Shown here one piece after another: positions 1 through 9,459 of a stretch of DNA of 64,000 nt. A program made the position numbers and the translations under genes. Within the stretch, counting starts at the first letter, position 1; each line of letters starts with the position of its first letter. The DNA comes from Chelatococcus sp. HY11 (GTDB taxonomy: Bacteria; Pseudomonadota; Alphaproteobacteria; Rhizobiales; Beijerinckiaceae): contig NZ_JAHBRX010000002.1 of the NCBI RefSeq assembly GCF_018398335.1, positions 1,054,001 through 1,118,000 on the forward strand. The letters run 5' to 3'. A model generated the notes under the pieces. The model did not search any database. It was not told where the DNA came from and saw only the letters and a list, made by a program, of their open reading frames with translations.

Positions 1-648
1 CTTAGCCGCCTCCATCGCTGCTGTTGCACAGTCGATATACTTGCTACGCCGTTTGAAGCCCGCGGAAGCGATTAAGGCGCGTGCGCGGCACTGCGTGAGG
101 CGGGACACTATCGGCTCGGCGCCGAAGCCGCTGAACAGCGGAAGCACCACCGCGCCCATGTAGGAAAGCGCAATCATCGAGACGACTGCCTCAAGGCCGG
201 GTTCCATCAACAGCCCGACGCGATCTCCCCGCTTCAGGCCGAGCTTCACCAACCCGCCGGCGAAATGGCGCACTTGGTCGTGTAAGGCAGCGTAGCTTAC
301 GCGCCTGATCTCACCGTCCTCGCGTTCCGCGATGACCGCCGTCCGCTCGGAAGTCTCGGGATTTTTCGCCCAAGAAAAAATCGTATCGGCCCAATTCAGC
401 TGGCCGCCAAGAAACCATTTGGGGAACTCACGCCCGGCGGAGAAATCAACCAGCTGGCTATAGGGTTTTGTCCATTTCAGATCGCAATAGGCTGAAATCG
501 CGGACCAGTAGCGATCGGGCTCTGCGATCGACGTCTCATACAGCCTCTCATAGCTGTCTGCTCCCAACAGTCCCATGATCTCGGTGACGTTCGCCCGCGC
601 GATTTGCTCGGCGCTTGGATACCAGATGTCAGATTCTGCCTTTGGCAT
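1..648 (-). CDS. Acyl-CoA synthetase (acetyl-CoA synthetase-like), partial
   Basis: This is the N-terminal part (216 codons read) of an AMP-forming acyl-CoA ligase; the rest lies beyond the left edge of the window. It opens MPKAESDIWYPS and runs through an acetyl-CoA synthetase-type N-terminal region (about residues 35-90) into the start of the AMP-binding domain (GGLVKLGLKRGDRVGLLMEP, then MGAVVLPLFSGFG). It is the last gene of the minus-strand operon that begins with the binding protein at 6096, 47 bases after the enoyl-CoA hydratase. By context it would load the imported acid onto CoA. Substrate unknown; the motifs for ATP and CoA binding are outside the window. Confidence 0.85.
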   Translation of the reverse strand, partial: MPKAESDIWYPSAEQIARANVTEIMGLLGADSYERLYETSIAEPDRYWSAISAYCDLKWTKPYSQLVDFSAGREFPKWFLGGQLNWADTIFSWAKNPETSERTAVIAEREDGEIRRVSYAALHDQVRHFAGGLVKLGLKRGDRVGLLMEPGLEAVVSMIALSYMGAVVLPLFSGFGAEPIVSRLTQCRARALIASAGFKRRSKYIDCATAAMEAAK

Positions 649-695
649 GATGCGCTCAACTATCTTACTGGAGAATAAGGATTGCTCGAAACAGC

Positions 696-1508
696 TCAAA
701 GAGACTTATCTTTGGTGAAGTTGGGAGACCGTCGCTCTCGGAACGAGGCGAGCCCCTCGGCAGCGTCGTCCCCGCTAAAGCCCAACATCTCCAAGGCAAG
801 CGATGTATCAAAGGCAGGTCCCGCAGTCCGGAGCCAGTTGTTCAGCGCGTATTTCGTGAGGCGGATGGCGGTTTGCGAGCCGTCCGTTAGGCGCTTTGCC
901 ACACCAAGCGCAGTCTCCTCCAGCACGGCTTCGTCAACGGCCAGCGAGACGAGCCCGATCTGCTCCGCGCGCGCTCCGGTTATGGGCTCGTTGAGCAAGA
1001 GATGGTACTTCACCTTCGCCATGCTGCAGAGAAGGGGCCAGAGGATAACGGCGTGATCGCCCGCACACACGCCGAGCCGTACATGCCCGTCCACAAGCCT
1101 GGCGTTATTGGCGGCAATCGAAATGTCGGCCAGCAAGCCAGCAGCCAGTCCACCCCCCACGACGGCACCCTGTAGCGCTGATACAATAGGCTTCGAGCAA
1201 TTCACCATGTTATAGACCAGATCACGCGCCTCTCTCCAGACGCGCATCCGAAATTCGACGTCCACAATCATCGCTTCTACGACATCGAACTCGCCGCCTA
1301 CCGAGAAATGTTCTCCCTCTCCACACAGGAGAACGACCCTGACTTCCGGGTCGGCGTCTATCTCTCTCCAGATATCCGCGATTTCGCGATGCATGTCGGC
1401 GCTTAGTGCATTCTTTCTATCCGGCCGATCGAAGGAAACACGCAAAATGGCATCATCCAATCGCCGGATGCTCAGGGAGCTGTATCGTACATAGCGATCA
1501 ATCATCAC
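696..1508 (-). CDS. Enoyl-CoA hydratase/isomerase family protein
   Basis: Crotonase-fold protein of 270 residues. The oxyanion-hole segments are visible: GEHFSVGGEFD near residue 70 and GAVVGGGLAAGLLADI near residue 115. The position of the second catalytic acid falls in DGHVRLGVCAGDHA, so the usual PE motif of hydratases is absent, and the reaction may be isomerisation or another crotonase chemistry rather than simple hydration. It starts 29 bases after the livF stop and is followed by the CoA ligase, which places it in the same operon. Adjacent ATG codons at 1508 and 1505 are both possible starts. Confidence 0.88.
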   Translation of the reverse strand: MMIDRYVRYSSLSIRRLDDAILRVSFDRPDRKNALSADMHREIADIWREIDADPEVRVVLLCGEGEHFSVGGEFDVVEAMIVDVEFRMRVWREARDLVYNMVNCSKPIVSALQGAVVGGGLAAGLLADISIAANNARLVDGHVRLGVCAGDHAVILWPLLCSMAKVKYHLLLNEPITGARAEQIGLVSLAVDEAVLEETALGVAKRLTDGSQTAIRLTKYALNNWLRTAGPAFDTSLALEMLGFSGDDAAEGLASFRERRSPNFTKDKSL

Positions 1509-1537
1509 AAATCCCGTATATCCGTCATGACCACTGC

Positions 1538-2242
1538 TTAGAGACCGAGATACGCCCGTCGCACTTGTTCATCGCCGAGAAGATCTGATGCCATGCCTTC
1601 CGCAGCAATAACTCCGAGATCGAGCACATATCCTTGGTCCGCAACGGCGAGCGCCTTCTCCGCGTTTTGTTCGACCAACAAGACCGTGATCGACTTGCGT
1701 TTGATTTCCAGGAGAACCTGGAAAATCGTCTCTACGACAAGGGGCGCGAGCCCCAACGACGGTTCGTCCAGCATGAGAAGCCGCGGCCGTCCCATCAACC
1801 CCCTTGCGATAGCCAGCATCTGCTGCTCGCCACCGCTCAGTGCCCCGGCCTGCTGGCTAAGTCGTTCGCGAAGCCGCGGGAATAGCTCAAGCATCGAGTC
1901 GAAATCGCGACGCACCTCGCGGCCTCGCGGTCGGATGTAGGCGCCGAGCATAATATTGTCGTGGACCGACATGCGGCTAAGAACCATCCGTCCTTCCGGC
2001 ACCTGAACAACACCGCGCCGGACAATTCCATCAGGCTCGAGCGTAGACAGGTCCTCTCCATCCAAACACACGCTGCCTTCGGCGCGTCCAACGAGGCCCG
2101 AAATCGTGCGTAGCAAGGTCGTCTTGCCAGCACCGTTCGGCCCGATGACGGCAACCAGCTTGCCGGCCGGAATCGACAGATTGACGCCACGAAGGGCAGC
2201 GCTGCCATTATAGTTCACATGGACATTGCTGAGCTCGAGCAC
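1538..2242 (-). CDS. livF: Branched-chain amino acid-type ABC transporter ATPase LivF (system 1)
   Basis: ATP-binding subunit of a Liv/HAAT-type importer, 234 residues. Walker A GPNGAGKT lies at residues 34-41, the ABC signature LSGGEQQ near 136, and Walker B with D-loop reads LMLDEPSLGLAP, typical of LivF. I chose the GTG at 2242 rather than an ATG 25 codons upstream: it follows the livG stop by one base, has a GGAAAGG ribosome site inside livG, and gives the normal N-terminus VLELSNVHVNY. It pairs with LivG and the permeases LivM and LivH; substrate class unknown. Confidence 0.93.
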   Translation of the reverse strand: MLELSNVHVNYNGSAALRGVNLSIPAGKLVAVIGPNGAGKTTLLRTISGLVGRAEGSVCLDGEDLSTLEPDGIVRRGVVQVPEGRMVLSRMSVHDNIMLGAYIRPRGREVRRDFDSMLELFPRLRERLSQQAGALSGGEQQMLAIARGLMGRPRLLMLDEPSLGLAPLVVETIFQVLLEIKRKSITVLLVEQNAEKALAVADQGYVLDLGVIAAEGMASDLLGDEQVRRAYLGL

Positions 2243-2243
2243 C

Positions 2244-2990
2244 TCAAAGCGCCTTTCCAAGATACGATTCCACGACCGCGGGATGGTTCGCAATAAAAGC
2301 GGGCGCACCTTCTGCAATCTTCCGTCCGAAGTTCAGCACCGCGATTCTATCGCAGACACTCATGACCAGCCGCATGTGGTGTTCAATAAGAATGATGCCA
2401 ACACCTTGCTCTCGGATGTCCGCGATGATCCTCATCAACCGATCAATCTCGACGGGATTCATACCGGCCGCAGGCTCGTCAAGTACCAATACCTTTGGGC
2501 GCAGGGCCAGCGCCCTGGCGATCTCAAGTCGCTTCTTTTCGCCGTATGACAGAGCGCCTGCAGTGCAGGACGTACGCTCTGCCAAACCCAGCTGCGCGGC
2601 AATCTCTCGCGCTTCATCTTTCAGTTTGCGCTCGCTCCTCGTGTTGAACAGCCCAAGGCGCGCAGAAAGCGACGAACAATGAACTGTTTGGCTGACGCGG
2701 ATATTGTCTATCACGGACTGCTCCCAGAATAATCGCAGGTTCTGGAAGGTGCGGGCGAGACCAGCGGCTGCGATGGCGCTGGAACTTTGCGCGGTGAGAT
2801 TGCGACCATCCAGAACAACAGTACCCGTCGAAGGAGTGAGCACGCCTGTCAGCAGATTGATCGTCGTGGTCTTACCGGACCCGTTCGGACCAATTAGCCC
2901 GAGTATCTCGTTTCGTGTGACGCTCAAATCAAGTTTCGAGACCGCCTTGAGACCGCCGAACGATTTGCTAAGATCGACTACGTCCAGCAT
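2244..2990 (-). CDS. livG: Branched-chain amino acid-type ABC transporter ATPase LivG (system 1)
   Basis: Second ATPase of importer 1, 248 residues from the ATG at 2990. Walker A GPNGSGKT is at 34-41. The signature is LSYGEKKR and Walker B is LVLDEPAAGMNP, as in LivG. A longer open frame reaches 3083, but its extra 31 residues overlap livM and look non-coding; the ATG at 2990 follows the livM stop by four bases. It ends one base before livF, so translation is probably coupled. Confidence 0.93.
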   Translation of the reverse strand: MLDVVDLSKSFGGLKAVSKLDLSVTRNEILGLIGPNGSGKTTTINLLTGVLTPSTGTVVLDGRNLTAQSSSAIAAAGLARTFQNLRLFWEQSVIDNIRVSQTVHCSSLSARLGLFNTRSERKLKDEAREIAAQLGLAERTSCTAGALSYGEKKRLEIARALALRPKVLVLDEPAAGMNPVEIDRLMRIIADIREQGVGIILIEHHMRLVMSVCDRIAVLNFGRKIAEGAPAFIANHPAVVESYLGKAL

Positions 2991-2994
2991 GATG

Positions 2995-3888
2995 TTATCG
3001 GCGCTCCATCGAGACACGACGATTGTTCGTAACGCGATGCCAGGCGTTCTCGAGCCTCGACCAAAACTCTCCCTCAAGCCCACGTGGAAACAGAATGGCT
3101 ATGAATAGCACGATGAGGCCGTAGACTATCATCCGATAGTCGCCGAAAATCCGAAGAGTTTCGGGCAGTATAGTTAATACAACAGCCCCAATCAACGGAC
3201 CGAAAAACCGCTCGCTGCCTCCAACCGCGACAAAGAATATCGATATTAACGCCAAGTGGAAGCCGAAGTTATCCGCATTGACGAAGGATAGATATGTCGC
3301 ATAAAGGCCACCGCCAACGCCGGCGATGAATGCGCCAAACGCAAACATACCGACCTTGATGGAGACAACGTCAATCCCCGCGCAGGCAGCAGCAACCTCA
3401 TCCGCGCGGATCGCCTTGGCCGACAGGCCGATCCTGGATCTTTCGAGAAGCGCAAATGCTGCTACGACAATCACCAGGGCGATCAGAATTTGGGGCCAGC
3501 CGGTCAGCACGTGGATGCCGCGGAAGCCGAGCGCGCCCCCTGGACCGAGCAAGATGCCGTTCACGTCTACCTGATAGCTGAAATTGTGGAAGAATACGCG
3601 CACAACTTCCGAAAAGCCAACCGTCGCGAGAGCAAGATAAATGCCCCGGATGCGCAGGCACGGATAGCCAAGCAGCAAGCCGATAAAGGCGCAGCCGCAT
3701 GCGGAAATAAGTAACGACGGCAGCAGCTGAACGCCGAACAGCGATGTCAGCATTCCGGTCGCATAGGCCCCGATTGACCAAAAGCCAACCTGGGCCAGAG
3801 AGAACTGCCCAACCATGAATGTCGCATAGACGCTGAGTGCGAGGAGGGCGTTGAGTCCGCACATTTCGAGAATGCTGAGATATCCCAT
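2995..3888 (-). CDS. livM: Branched-chain amino acid-type ABC transporter permease LivM (system 1)
   Basis: Integral membrane permease of 297 residues with about eight to ten hydrophobic segments. It shows LivM hallmarks: FSLAQVGFWSIGAYATGML near residue 30, YLALATVGFSEVVRVFFHN near 85 and the coupling loop region SAKAIRADEVAAACAGIDV near 155. It starts three bases after livH ends. It forms the translocation pore with LivH and docks on LivG/LivF. Confidence 0.93.
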   Translation of the reverse strand: MGYLSILEMCGLNALLALSVYATFMVGQFSLAQVGFWSIGAYATGMLTSLFGVQLLPSLLISACGCAFIGLLLGYPCLRIRGIYLALATVGFSEVVRVFFHNFSYQVDVNGILLGPGGALGFRGIHVLTGWPQILIALVIVVAAFALLERSRIGLSAKAIRADEVAAACAGIDVVSIKVGMFAFGAFIAGVGGGLYATYLSFVNADNFGFHLALISIFFVAVGGSERFFGPLIGAVVLTILPETLRIFGDYRMIVYGLIVLFIAILFPRGLEGEFWSRLENAWHRVTNNRRVSMERR

Positions 3889-3891
3889 GCG

Positions 3892-4806
3892 CTAGTCCCG
3901 CCTCACTTGTGGTCCGGAGAAGAGCCCCTGCGGCCGCACGACCAACACGGCGAAAAGGATAATGAAAAGAACCGCTTCTTTGACGGAGGCGGATACCAAC
4001 CCGACTATTGTCATCTCGATGACGCCCACGATGAGACCGCACACCATCGCGCCATAGAGACTTCCTAGGCCAGCAAGCACAATTATTACGAAGCCAGTCA
4101 GGAGCAGATGCGCGCCCATAAAGGGGCCGACGGTCCCCATTGAGACGCCGATCAGACATCCCGCCGCGCCAGCGATTGCCGACGCGACGGCGAAAACGGT
4201 GATCTCGACGCGACGGACATTAATTCCGAGAAGCCAAGCGACGGTGGGATTTTCCTCAACGGCGCGGATGGCCCGCCCCATGTTGCTGCGTGATATCCAC
4301 CAATGCAGCACGATCATGAGGATCACAGCGACAATGAAGATCACGACATAGGCGCCGCGGACAAGAACTGGCCCCACCAATATAACCAGATCCTCCAGCT
4401 TTGATGGAAATGGCGAGAACTCTGGAGAGAATTCTGGAACCTTGCGGCTTATCAAGAGGAATGTCTCCTCCAGTATCAAGGTCACGGCCGCGCTTGTAAC
4501 GAACGGGGCTAGCGGGGAGGCATTGCGCAACGGTGCAAAGGCGACGAACCAGACGAGCACGCCGATAATCGCACCACTGAGCACGGAGGCGGCGAAGCTC
4601 AGACCAAGAACAGCGTAACTATTTGCGCCACCGAGACGCAAACTGACATAGGCGCCCGCAAAAGCGGAAGCCATGATCGTCGCACCATGCGCGATATTCA
4701 GTCTGTTGAGCACACCGAAGATCAACGTGAATCCGATGGCAACAAGAGAATAGGTCGCACCAAACAACAGGCCGTTGACAAGGTACTCAAGAATGAGCAT
4801 ATCCAC
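3892..4806 (-). CDS. livH: Branched-chain amino acid-type ABC transporter permease LivH (system 1)
   Basis: Integral membrane permease of 304 residues. The LivH N-terminus LVNGLLFGATYSLVAIGFT and the segment NRLNIAHGATIMASAFAG are clear, and the coupling-helix stretch reads MGRAIRAVEENPTVAWLLGI near 195. A gap of 63 bases separates it from the binding-protein gene upstream. Together with LivM it should make the inner-membrane channel of importer 1. Confidence 0.93.
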   Translation of the reverse strand: MDMLILEYLVNGLLFGATYSLVAIGFTLIFGVLNRLNIAHGATIMASAFAGAYVSLRLGGANSYAVLGLSFAASVLSGAIIGVLVWFVAFAPLRNASPLAPFVTSAAVTLILEETFLLISRKVPEFSPEFSPFPSKLEDLVILVGPVLVRGAYVVIFIVAVILMIVLHWWISRSNMGRAIRAVEENPTVAWLLGINVRRVEITVFAVASAIAGAAGCLIGVSMGTVGPFMGAHLLLTGFVIIVLAGLGSLYGAMVCGLIVGVIEMTIVGLVSASVKEAVLFIILFAVLVVRPQGLFSGPQVRRD

Positions 4807-4869
4807 CTCGACACAGATGCTTATGCTGTGGCTCGGTTGGAGCCAAACCGTCCGGCTAGCGCGCTTCGC

Positions 4870-6096
4870 CTATGGCGTTGACGGCGGCCGCCAGAGGACG
4901 AATTTGCCATCGTTGGCCGTCAGATAGACACCGCCTTTAGGTGTTTCCCGATCAGCGCTGAAAGCCACATTCTCTCCTGTCGGGCTAGTGAGTTTGACCG
5001 CCGCGAGCGCGTCGCGGAATTTCTTGCGATCTGCCGCCAATGTTTCCGGCGTATTGCCGATGCCAGCCTCCTCAATCGCTTTTGCGATGAGAAAACCGGC
5101 TTCATATCCCGTCACAGAGAACATGTTGACGTCCTGGCCGTACCGCTTCCGATATTCCTCCGTGAACGCGGCTATTTGGGGCGCTTGTGGATCATAACCC
5201 GCGGCCATGACCATGCCTTCCACGACAGAGGCTCCAGATTTCAACGTCTCCTCGGTCAACAGGGAAATGTTTCCGATGAAGAGCTTCGGTGACAGTTGAC
5301 GGCGTCTCGCTTCTTTGAGAAAGTTCAAGCCGGTCAAAGTCGGCGCCATTACGTAGACGATATCGGGATTAGACGCACGTATTTCATTGACCTGCCTTGT
5401 AAAATCACGATCCGACGTAACGGCCTCCGTAGAGGCAACCACCTTAATTCCAAGCTCCTCGAGCGCCGGTAAAATCGAGCGCTGTGTAATGGCCGCGTAA
5501 TATGGATTGTCCTTTATGATAAACAACGCTGCGGTCTTGGGATTAATTGCCTTCTTAACATCGCGTATCAGGCTAATAATGACGTCATTTTCAATGAATG
5601 CGTTACGGAATGCGTATTTCGAAAGCTTGGTGATATCGGGTGTTCCAACCGAAGAGGAATGAACGACGATCGGGTTGTCGATACGTTCAAGCTCAGCCAG
5701 GTAATTATAGACGGCGGTTCCCGCATTAGAATTGGAGATGCCTTTTACCATCAAAACTTGATCATCCGCGATGAGGCGCTTTAGTAGCGCAATCGACTGG
5801 GCAGGATCTGTCCCTGCGTCATAGCCGTTTGGACTAGGCGTTACCGCGATCTTAACCTTTTTGCCGCCGACGTTTACACCGCCCTTCGCGTTGATCTCGT
5901 CGAAGGCAATCTGGGTACCCCACATATTGGATAGGCCGTACGGTGCGTAGGTCCCGGTTTGGGCCTCAAGCATACCAATTCGCACTGTCCCCTCGTCTTG
6001 GAATGCGGCTGCATGGTCTACCGCCGCGACGCCCCCGAGGGTTGCGACTAAGCATGAGATGATAATGCGGAGATTCCCGCCTGCTTTCTTCGTCAT
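4870..6096 (-). CDS. ABC transporter substrate-binding protein, Leu/Ile/Val-binding type (system 1)
   Basis: Periplasmic binding protein of 408 residues (type 1 fold). An export signal spans about residues 1-32 (MTKKAGGNLRII... ending VDHAAAFQ), followed by the mature start GTVRIGMLEAQTGTYAPYG typical of the family. I chose the ATG at 6096 because GGGAGGAAAG precedes it; the longer frame to 6135 lacks a ribosome site. It is the first gene of the minus-strand operon and sets importer specificity. The ligand cannot be told from the sequence; the operon partners (CoA ligase, crotonase) suggest a carboxylic acid rather than an amino acid. Confidence 0.93.
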   Translation of the reverse strand: MTKKAGGNLRIIISCLVATLGGVAAVDHAAAFQDEGTVRIGMLEAQTGTYAPYGLSNMWGTQIAFDEINAKGGVNVGGKKVKIAVTPSPNGYDAGTDPAQSIALLKRLIADDQVLMVKGISNSNAGTAVYNYLAELERIDNPIVVHSSSVGTPDITKLSKYAFRNAFIENDVIISLIRDVKKAINPKTAALFIIKDNPYYAAITQRSILPALEELGIKVVASTEAVTSDRDFTRQVNEIRASNPDIVYVMAPTLTGLNFLKEARRRQLSPKLFIGNISLLTEETLKSGASVVEGMVMAAGYDPQAPQIAAFTEEYRKRYGQDVNMFSVTGYEAGFLIAKAIEEAGIGNTPETLAADRKKFRDALAAVKLTSPTGENVAFSADRETPKGGVYLTANDGKFVLWRPPSTP

Positions 6097-6261
6097 TCTT
6101 TCCTCCCGGTAATACCGTGATCCTGCGGCCTTCAAAGCGGGCCTTGCTCGGATATTCAGTCGGCGTTCGAGCGTCTTACCGCGCTACTCCTGTGTTATCG
6201 ATCCACGTCCGGATTTAATCCTTATCGAACTCAGGTTTTCTAAGTCCATTGGTTGAATGCG

Positions 6262-6290
6262 AGGCTATGACTAATTACTTCGCCTGTCAA
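6262..6290 (-). promoter_or_regulatory. Probable sigma70 promoter of liv operon 1
   Basis: On the minus strand TTGACA (complement of 6285-6290) is followed after 17 bases by TAGCCT (complement of 6262-6267), about 170 bases before the binding-protein start. The match to the -35 box is exact and to the -10 box weak. The remaining bases between 6097 and 6429 hold no gene. I do not see a good copy of the palindrome found in the regulon further right. Confidence 0.4.
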
Positions 6291-6429
6291 CAGGGGCGTT
6301 GATTCGGTGGTGGCGGCGTACTCCAGTATGCCGGTCAACATATGCGTTGATCATCTCGCCGCGGGAACTTATTGTGATGTCATCAAAGATCCAAGAAATG
6401 ACAATCGCAGCTTGCAGGAGTACGCCTCA

Positions 6430-7380
6430 ATGAATGCAAACCGGCTGACGGACAAAATTGCGATAGTCACAGGCGGCGGACGTGGAATAGGCTATTGCGA
6501 AGCTCTTGCTCTCGCACGTGAGGGCGCACAAATCGTCATCAGTGATTTTGGCCGCAATGAAGATGGCCAAGTACTAGCCGCAATTGCTGCAGAAGAGATC
6601 AATCATGCCGGTGGCCAGGCCGTTGGTGTGGCTGAAGATCTCGCGACCACCTCAGGAGCCCGTCGCACCGTCGAAGCGGCGCTGGACACGTTTGGCGGTC
6701 TCGACATTCTCGTGAACAATGCCGGCATGCGGGCCGGCAATCCAGTGCATAAAATGACAGATGATCAGTGGGAGTTGGTTATCAGCAGCCACCTGAAGGC
6801 CTCGTTTCTTATGATACGAGCGTGCGTACCTCTACTTAGGCAACGCGGCGGCGGATCTATCGTGAATACGGGTTCCGAGGCCGGGCTTGGTATGGTGTTT
6901 AATCCAGCCTACGCGGCAGCAAAGGAGGGCCTCGCTGGCCTCACGCGAAGCGTCGCACGGGAAACGGGACGGTTTGGTATCCGTTGCAACCTTATTCGGC
7001 CGCGCGCGACGGCGGGTAAGACCGGCGGGGGCGACTGGTTTCAACAAAATCTCGCGGGAACTTGGCGGCCTCTTCTGGAAGCCCTTGGGCGATATTGGAT
7101 AGGCGAACGGGGGACAAGCGGGTGGGATCGGAAGGCCCCACCTCATTCGATTGGTGCCTTCGTTGCCTGGCTGTGCTCACCGGCGGCGGTCCACCTCAAT
7201 GGCCAGGATTTCTTCGTGGGAGGCCATGAAATCGCGCTGATTTCCCAGCCTCAGTTTCACCGAACTCTATACAGGGAAGAAGGCTGGACGATCGATGCGC
7301 TAGATGCGATGGCCTCTGACATCACGGGCGATCTCGTCGATCACTTCCGTGTGGCAAACCCCTTTGAGAACGACGACTGA
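6430..7380 (+). CDS. SDR family NAD(P)-dependent oxidoreductase
   Basis: Short-chain dehydrogenase of 316 residues. The nucleotide motif TGGGRGIG is at residues 14-21, NNAG near 97, the catalytic Ser in NTGSEAG, and the YxxxK pair is Y161/K165 (YAAAKEG). After the standard core it carries a longer C-terminal part (about 60-70 residues, ending VANPFENDD) than simple SDRs, as in 3-hydroxyacyl-CoA or HSD17B4-like dehydrogenases. The start at 6430 is preceded by CAGGAG ten bases upstream; the frame continues to 6307 without a ribosome site. It is divergent from liv operon 1. Confidence 0.9.
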   Translation: MNANRLTDKIAIVTGGGRGIGYCEALALAREGAQIVISDFGRNEDGQVLAAIAAEEINHAGGQAVGVAEDLATTSGARRTVEAALDTFGGLDILVNNAGMRAGNPVHKMTDDQWELVISSHLKASFLMIRACVPLLRQRGGGSIVNTGSEAGLGMVFNPAYAAAKEGLAGLTRSVARETGRFGIRCNLIRPRATAGKTGGGDWFQQNLAGTWRPLLEALGRYWIGERGTSGWDRKAPPHSIGAFVAWLCSPAAVHLNGQDFFVGGHEIALISQPQFHRTLYREEGWTIDALDAMASDITGDLVDHFRVANPFENDD

Positions 7381-7615
7381 AGCTCAACGCGCAAAGCCTT
7401 CGGGTATGGTAGCTCCAGACGCTACAGATTCTGCTCAGGCCGTGAATTTTTTCGTATCGCAACGATGCTTTTATTTTACTTTGACGGATTTCGTTCCTCG
7501 CAAAGAATTGATATTCTTCCCGGAAATAGTCTGATGCTTCCACATATTGGCGGAAGTGCGCGATTTAATTTTTAGAGACGTCAAGCGAGTTATCCGATCA
7601 AAGGCAACTAGCTCG

Positions 7616-7896
7616 ATGAAAATCCAAGTGCCAGTGAAGCGGGTGGTGGACTGCAACGTGAGGATCCGCGTCAAGGGCGACGGGCCTGGCGTTGACCTGG
7701 CGAATGTGAAGATATCGATGAACCCGTTCGACGAGATCGCGGTGGAGGAGGCTCAAAGGTCATCGTCGCCATCAACAAGGACGAGGAGGCGCCCATCTTC
7801 CAGGTCGCCGACTACGGCCTCGTCGGCGACCTCTTCACCCTCGTCCCCAAACTCGCAGAGGAACTCGGTAAAGCCGACACGTGGCGAGGATCGTGA
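7616..7896 (+). pseudogene. etfB/etfA deletion scar (electron transfer flavoprotein remnant)
   Basis: The first 45 or so codons (from ATG 7616, [19 protein letters not shown] to [12 protein letters not shown]) are the unmistakable start of electron transfer flavoprotein beta subunit. At about 7752 the sequence switches, in a different frame, to the extreme C-terminus of the alpha subunit (7753-7896: [16 protein letters not shown] through [17 protein letters not shown] and a TGA). About 200 codons of etfB and nearly all of etfA are missing, so the locus is an internal deletion and cannot make a functional ETF. A functional copy must lie elsewhere if the acyl-CoA dehydrogenases downstream use ETF. 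Confidence 0.85.
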
Positions 7897-7956
7897 GAAA
7901 ATCGGGAGGGCGGCCGGAGTGCCACTGGCGGAAGAGCAAATGAGTGCATGGCACCT

Positions 7957-9459
7957 TTAAGCTTCATTGAAAACTTCCTTACGGTGCTTCCACAGACTCG
8001 AAGCGAAGAAGGTGCCGACCAACAACACGGTTGCCAAGAGGAAGATAGCGCTAATCGGGCGGGCTACGAACAATATTGGATCGCCGCTCGAAATTATCAT
8101 AGCGCGCCGAAAATTCTCTTCGAGCATTGGCCCCAGAACAAAGCCCATAATCAGGGGTGCGACCGGGCAGCCGTATCGGAGCAAGAGAAAGCCGAGGACA
8201 CCGAAACCTGCGGCCAGGAAGACATCAAAAGCCGAGTTGCCGACGCCATAAGCACCTATGCAGCAGAAAAGCAGAATGGCGGGGAACAGATATGTATACG
8301 GAATTTGAAGAAGCCGAACCCACAGGCCGATCAGCGGAAGGTTGATGACAAGCAACATCGCGTTGCCAACCCACATACTGGCAATAAGGCCCCAAACGAG
8401 GTCCGGCCGTGTCGTCATGACTTGAGGCCCCGGTGCAATGCCCTGCAACATCAGCGCTCCGACCATCACCGCCATGATGGCATTGGATGGAATGCCGAGA
8501 GTGAGCATCGGAATAAAGGAGGTCTGAGCGCCAGCATTGTTGGCGGCCTCGGGGCCCGCAACACCTTCAATAGCCCCCTTCCCGAACCGTTCTGGCGAAC
8601 GTGAAATTTTTCGCTCGACTGCATAGGCCGCGAAGGAGGAGAGCAAGGCACCTCCGCCCGGCAGAATACCAAGGAGGGCGCCGATGCCCGTGCCGCGTAG
8701 CGTTGGCGCGCAGGCTCGGCGCAGATCGTCACGCGTCGGCCATAGGCTGGTGATCTTTACCGTAGCCATTGATCCGAAAGAACCCGTGATCAGGTTATTG
8801 ATGATATCCGCGATGCCAAAGAGGCCAATGGCCAAGGCTACGAAACTGATACCTCCCATTAAAGCGGGCAGCTCGAAGGTGTAGCGTTGAATTCCGGAAT
8901 TGATGTCGAGGCCAACAGTCCCCAAAAGAATACCCAGCAGGATCATACCGACCGATTTGAGGAGCGATCCACTTGACAGGGCTGTCGCCCCTACTAACCC
9001 AAAGAGCATCAATGAAAAATAATCTGCGGGCCCGAACATCAGGGCCAATCGCGACAGCGGGATTGACAGCGTCGCGATTACGATTGTTGCAAGCGTACCG
9101 GCTACGAAGGACGCGTAGGCAGCAGTCGCGAGCGCGACCCCGGCGCGTCCCTGCCGCGCCATCTGATAGCCGTCGATACAGGTGACGGCGGACGAGCTTT
9201 CCCCGGGGAGATTGACGAGGATAGCGGTGGTCGAGCCACCGTATTGCGCACCGTAATAAATGCCTGCCAGCATGATCAGCGCCGACTCAGCTGGAAAATG
9301 GAACGTGATCGGCAGGAGAATAGCCAGAGTGGCAAGCGGTCCGAGGCCAGGCAGTACCCCAATGAGGGTGCCGACCATACAGCCTATGAAAGCCAGCGCT
9401 AGATTGCTTGGTAAAAGAGCAACGGCAAAGCCGGTCTGCAAATTATCGAGCAACGTCAT
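7957..9459 (-). CDS. tctA: Tripartite tricarboxylate transporter large permease TctA (system 1)
   Basis: Large membrane subunit of a TTT-family secondary importer, 500 residues, about a dozen hydrophobic segments. Family motifs are clear: [21 protein letters not shown] near residue 30, [20 protein letters not shown] near 70 and [21 protein letters not shown] near 315. The ATG at 9459 overlaps the tctB stop by four bases (ATGA), so I prefer it over the longer frame to 9519. It works with TctB and the periplasmic TctC encoded divergently at 10103. Confidence 0.94.
   Translation of the reverse strand: MTLLDNLQTGFAVALLPSNLALAFIGCMVGTLIGVLPGLGPLATLAILLPITFHFPAESALIMLAGIYYGAQYGGSTTAILVNLPGESSSAVTCIDGYQMARQGRAGVALATAAYASFVAGTLATIVIATLSIPLSRLALMFGPADYFSLMLFGLVGATALSSGSLLKSVGMILLGILLGTVGLDINSGIQRYTFELPALMGGISFVALAIGLFGIADIINNLITGSFGSMATVKITSLWPTRDDLRRACAPTLRGTGIGALLGILPGGGALLSSFAAYAVERKISRSPERFGKGAIEGVAGPEAANNAGAQTSFIPMLTLGIPSNAIMAVMVGALMLQGIAPGPQVMTTRPDLVWGLIASMWVGNAMLLVINLPLIGLWVRLLQIPYTYLFPAILLFCCIGAYGVGNSAFDVFLAAGFGVLGFLLLRYGCPVAPLIMGFVLGPMLEENFRRAMIISSGDPILFVARPISAIFLLATVLLVGTFFASSLWKHRKEVFNEA

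Noticed and set aside
6292-6306. Possible eighth regulon operator upstream of liv operon 1
   Set aside because: Only the TTCGG half (complement CCGAAT) matches; the other arm is GGGGC, so I did not count it.
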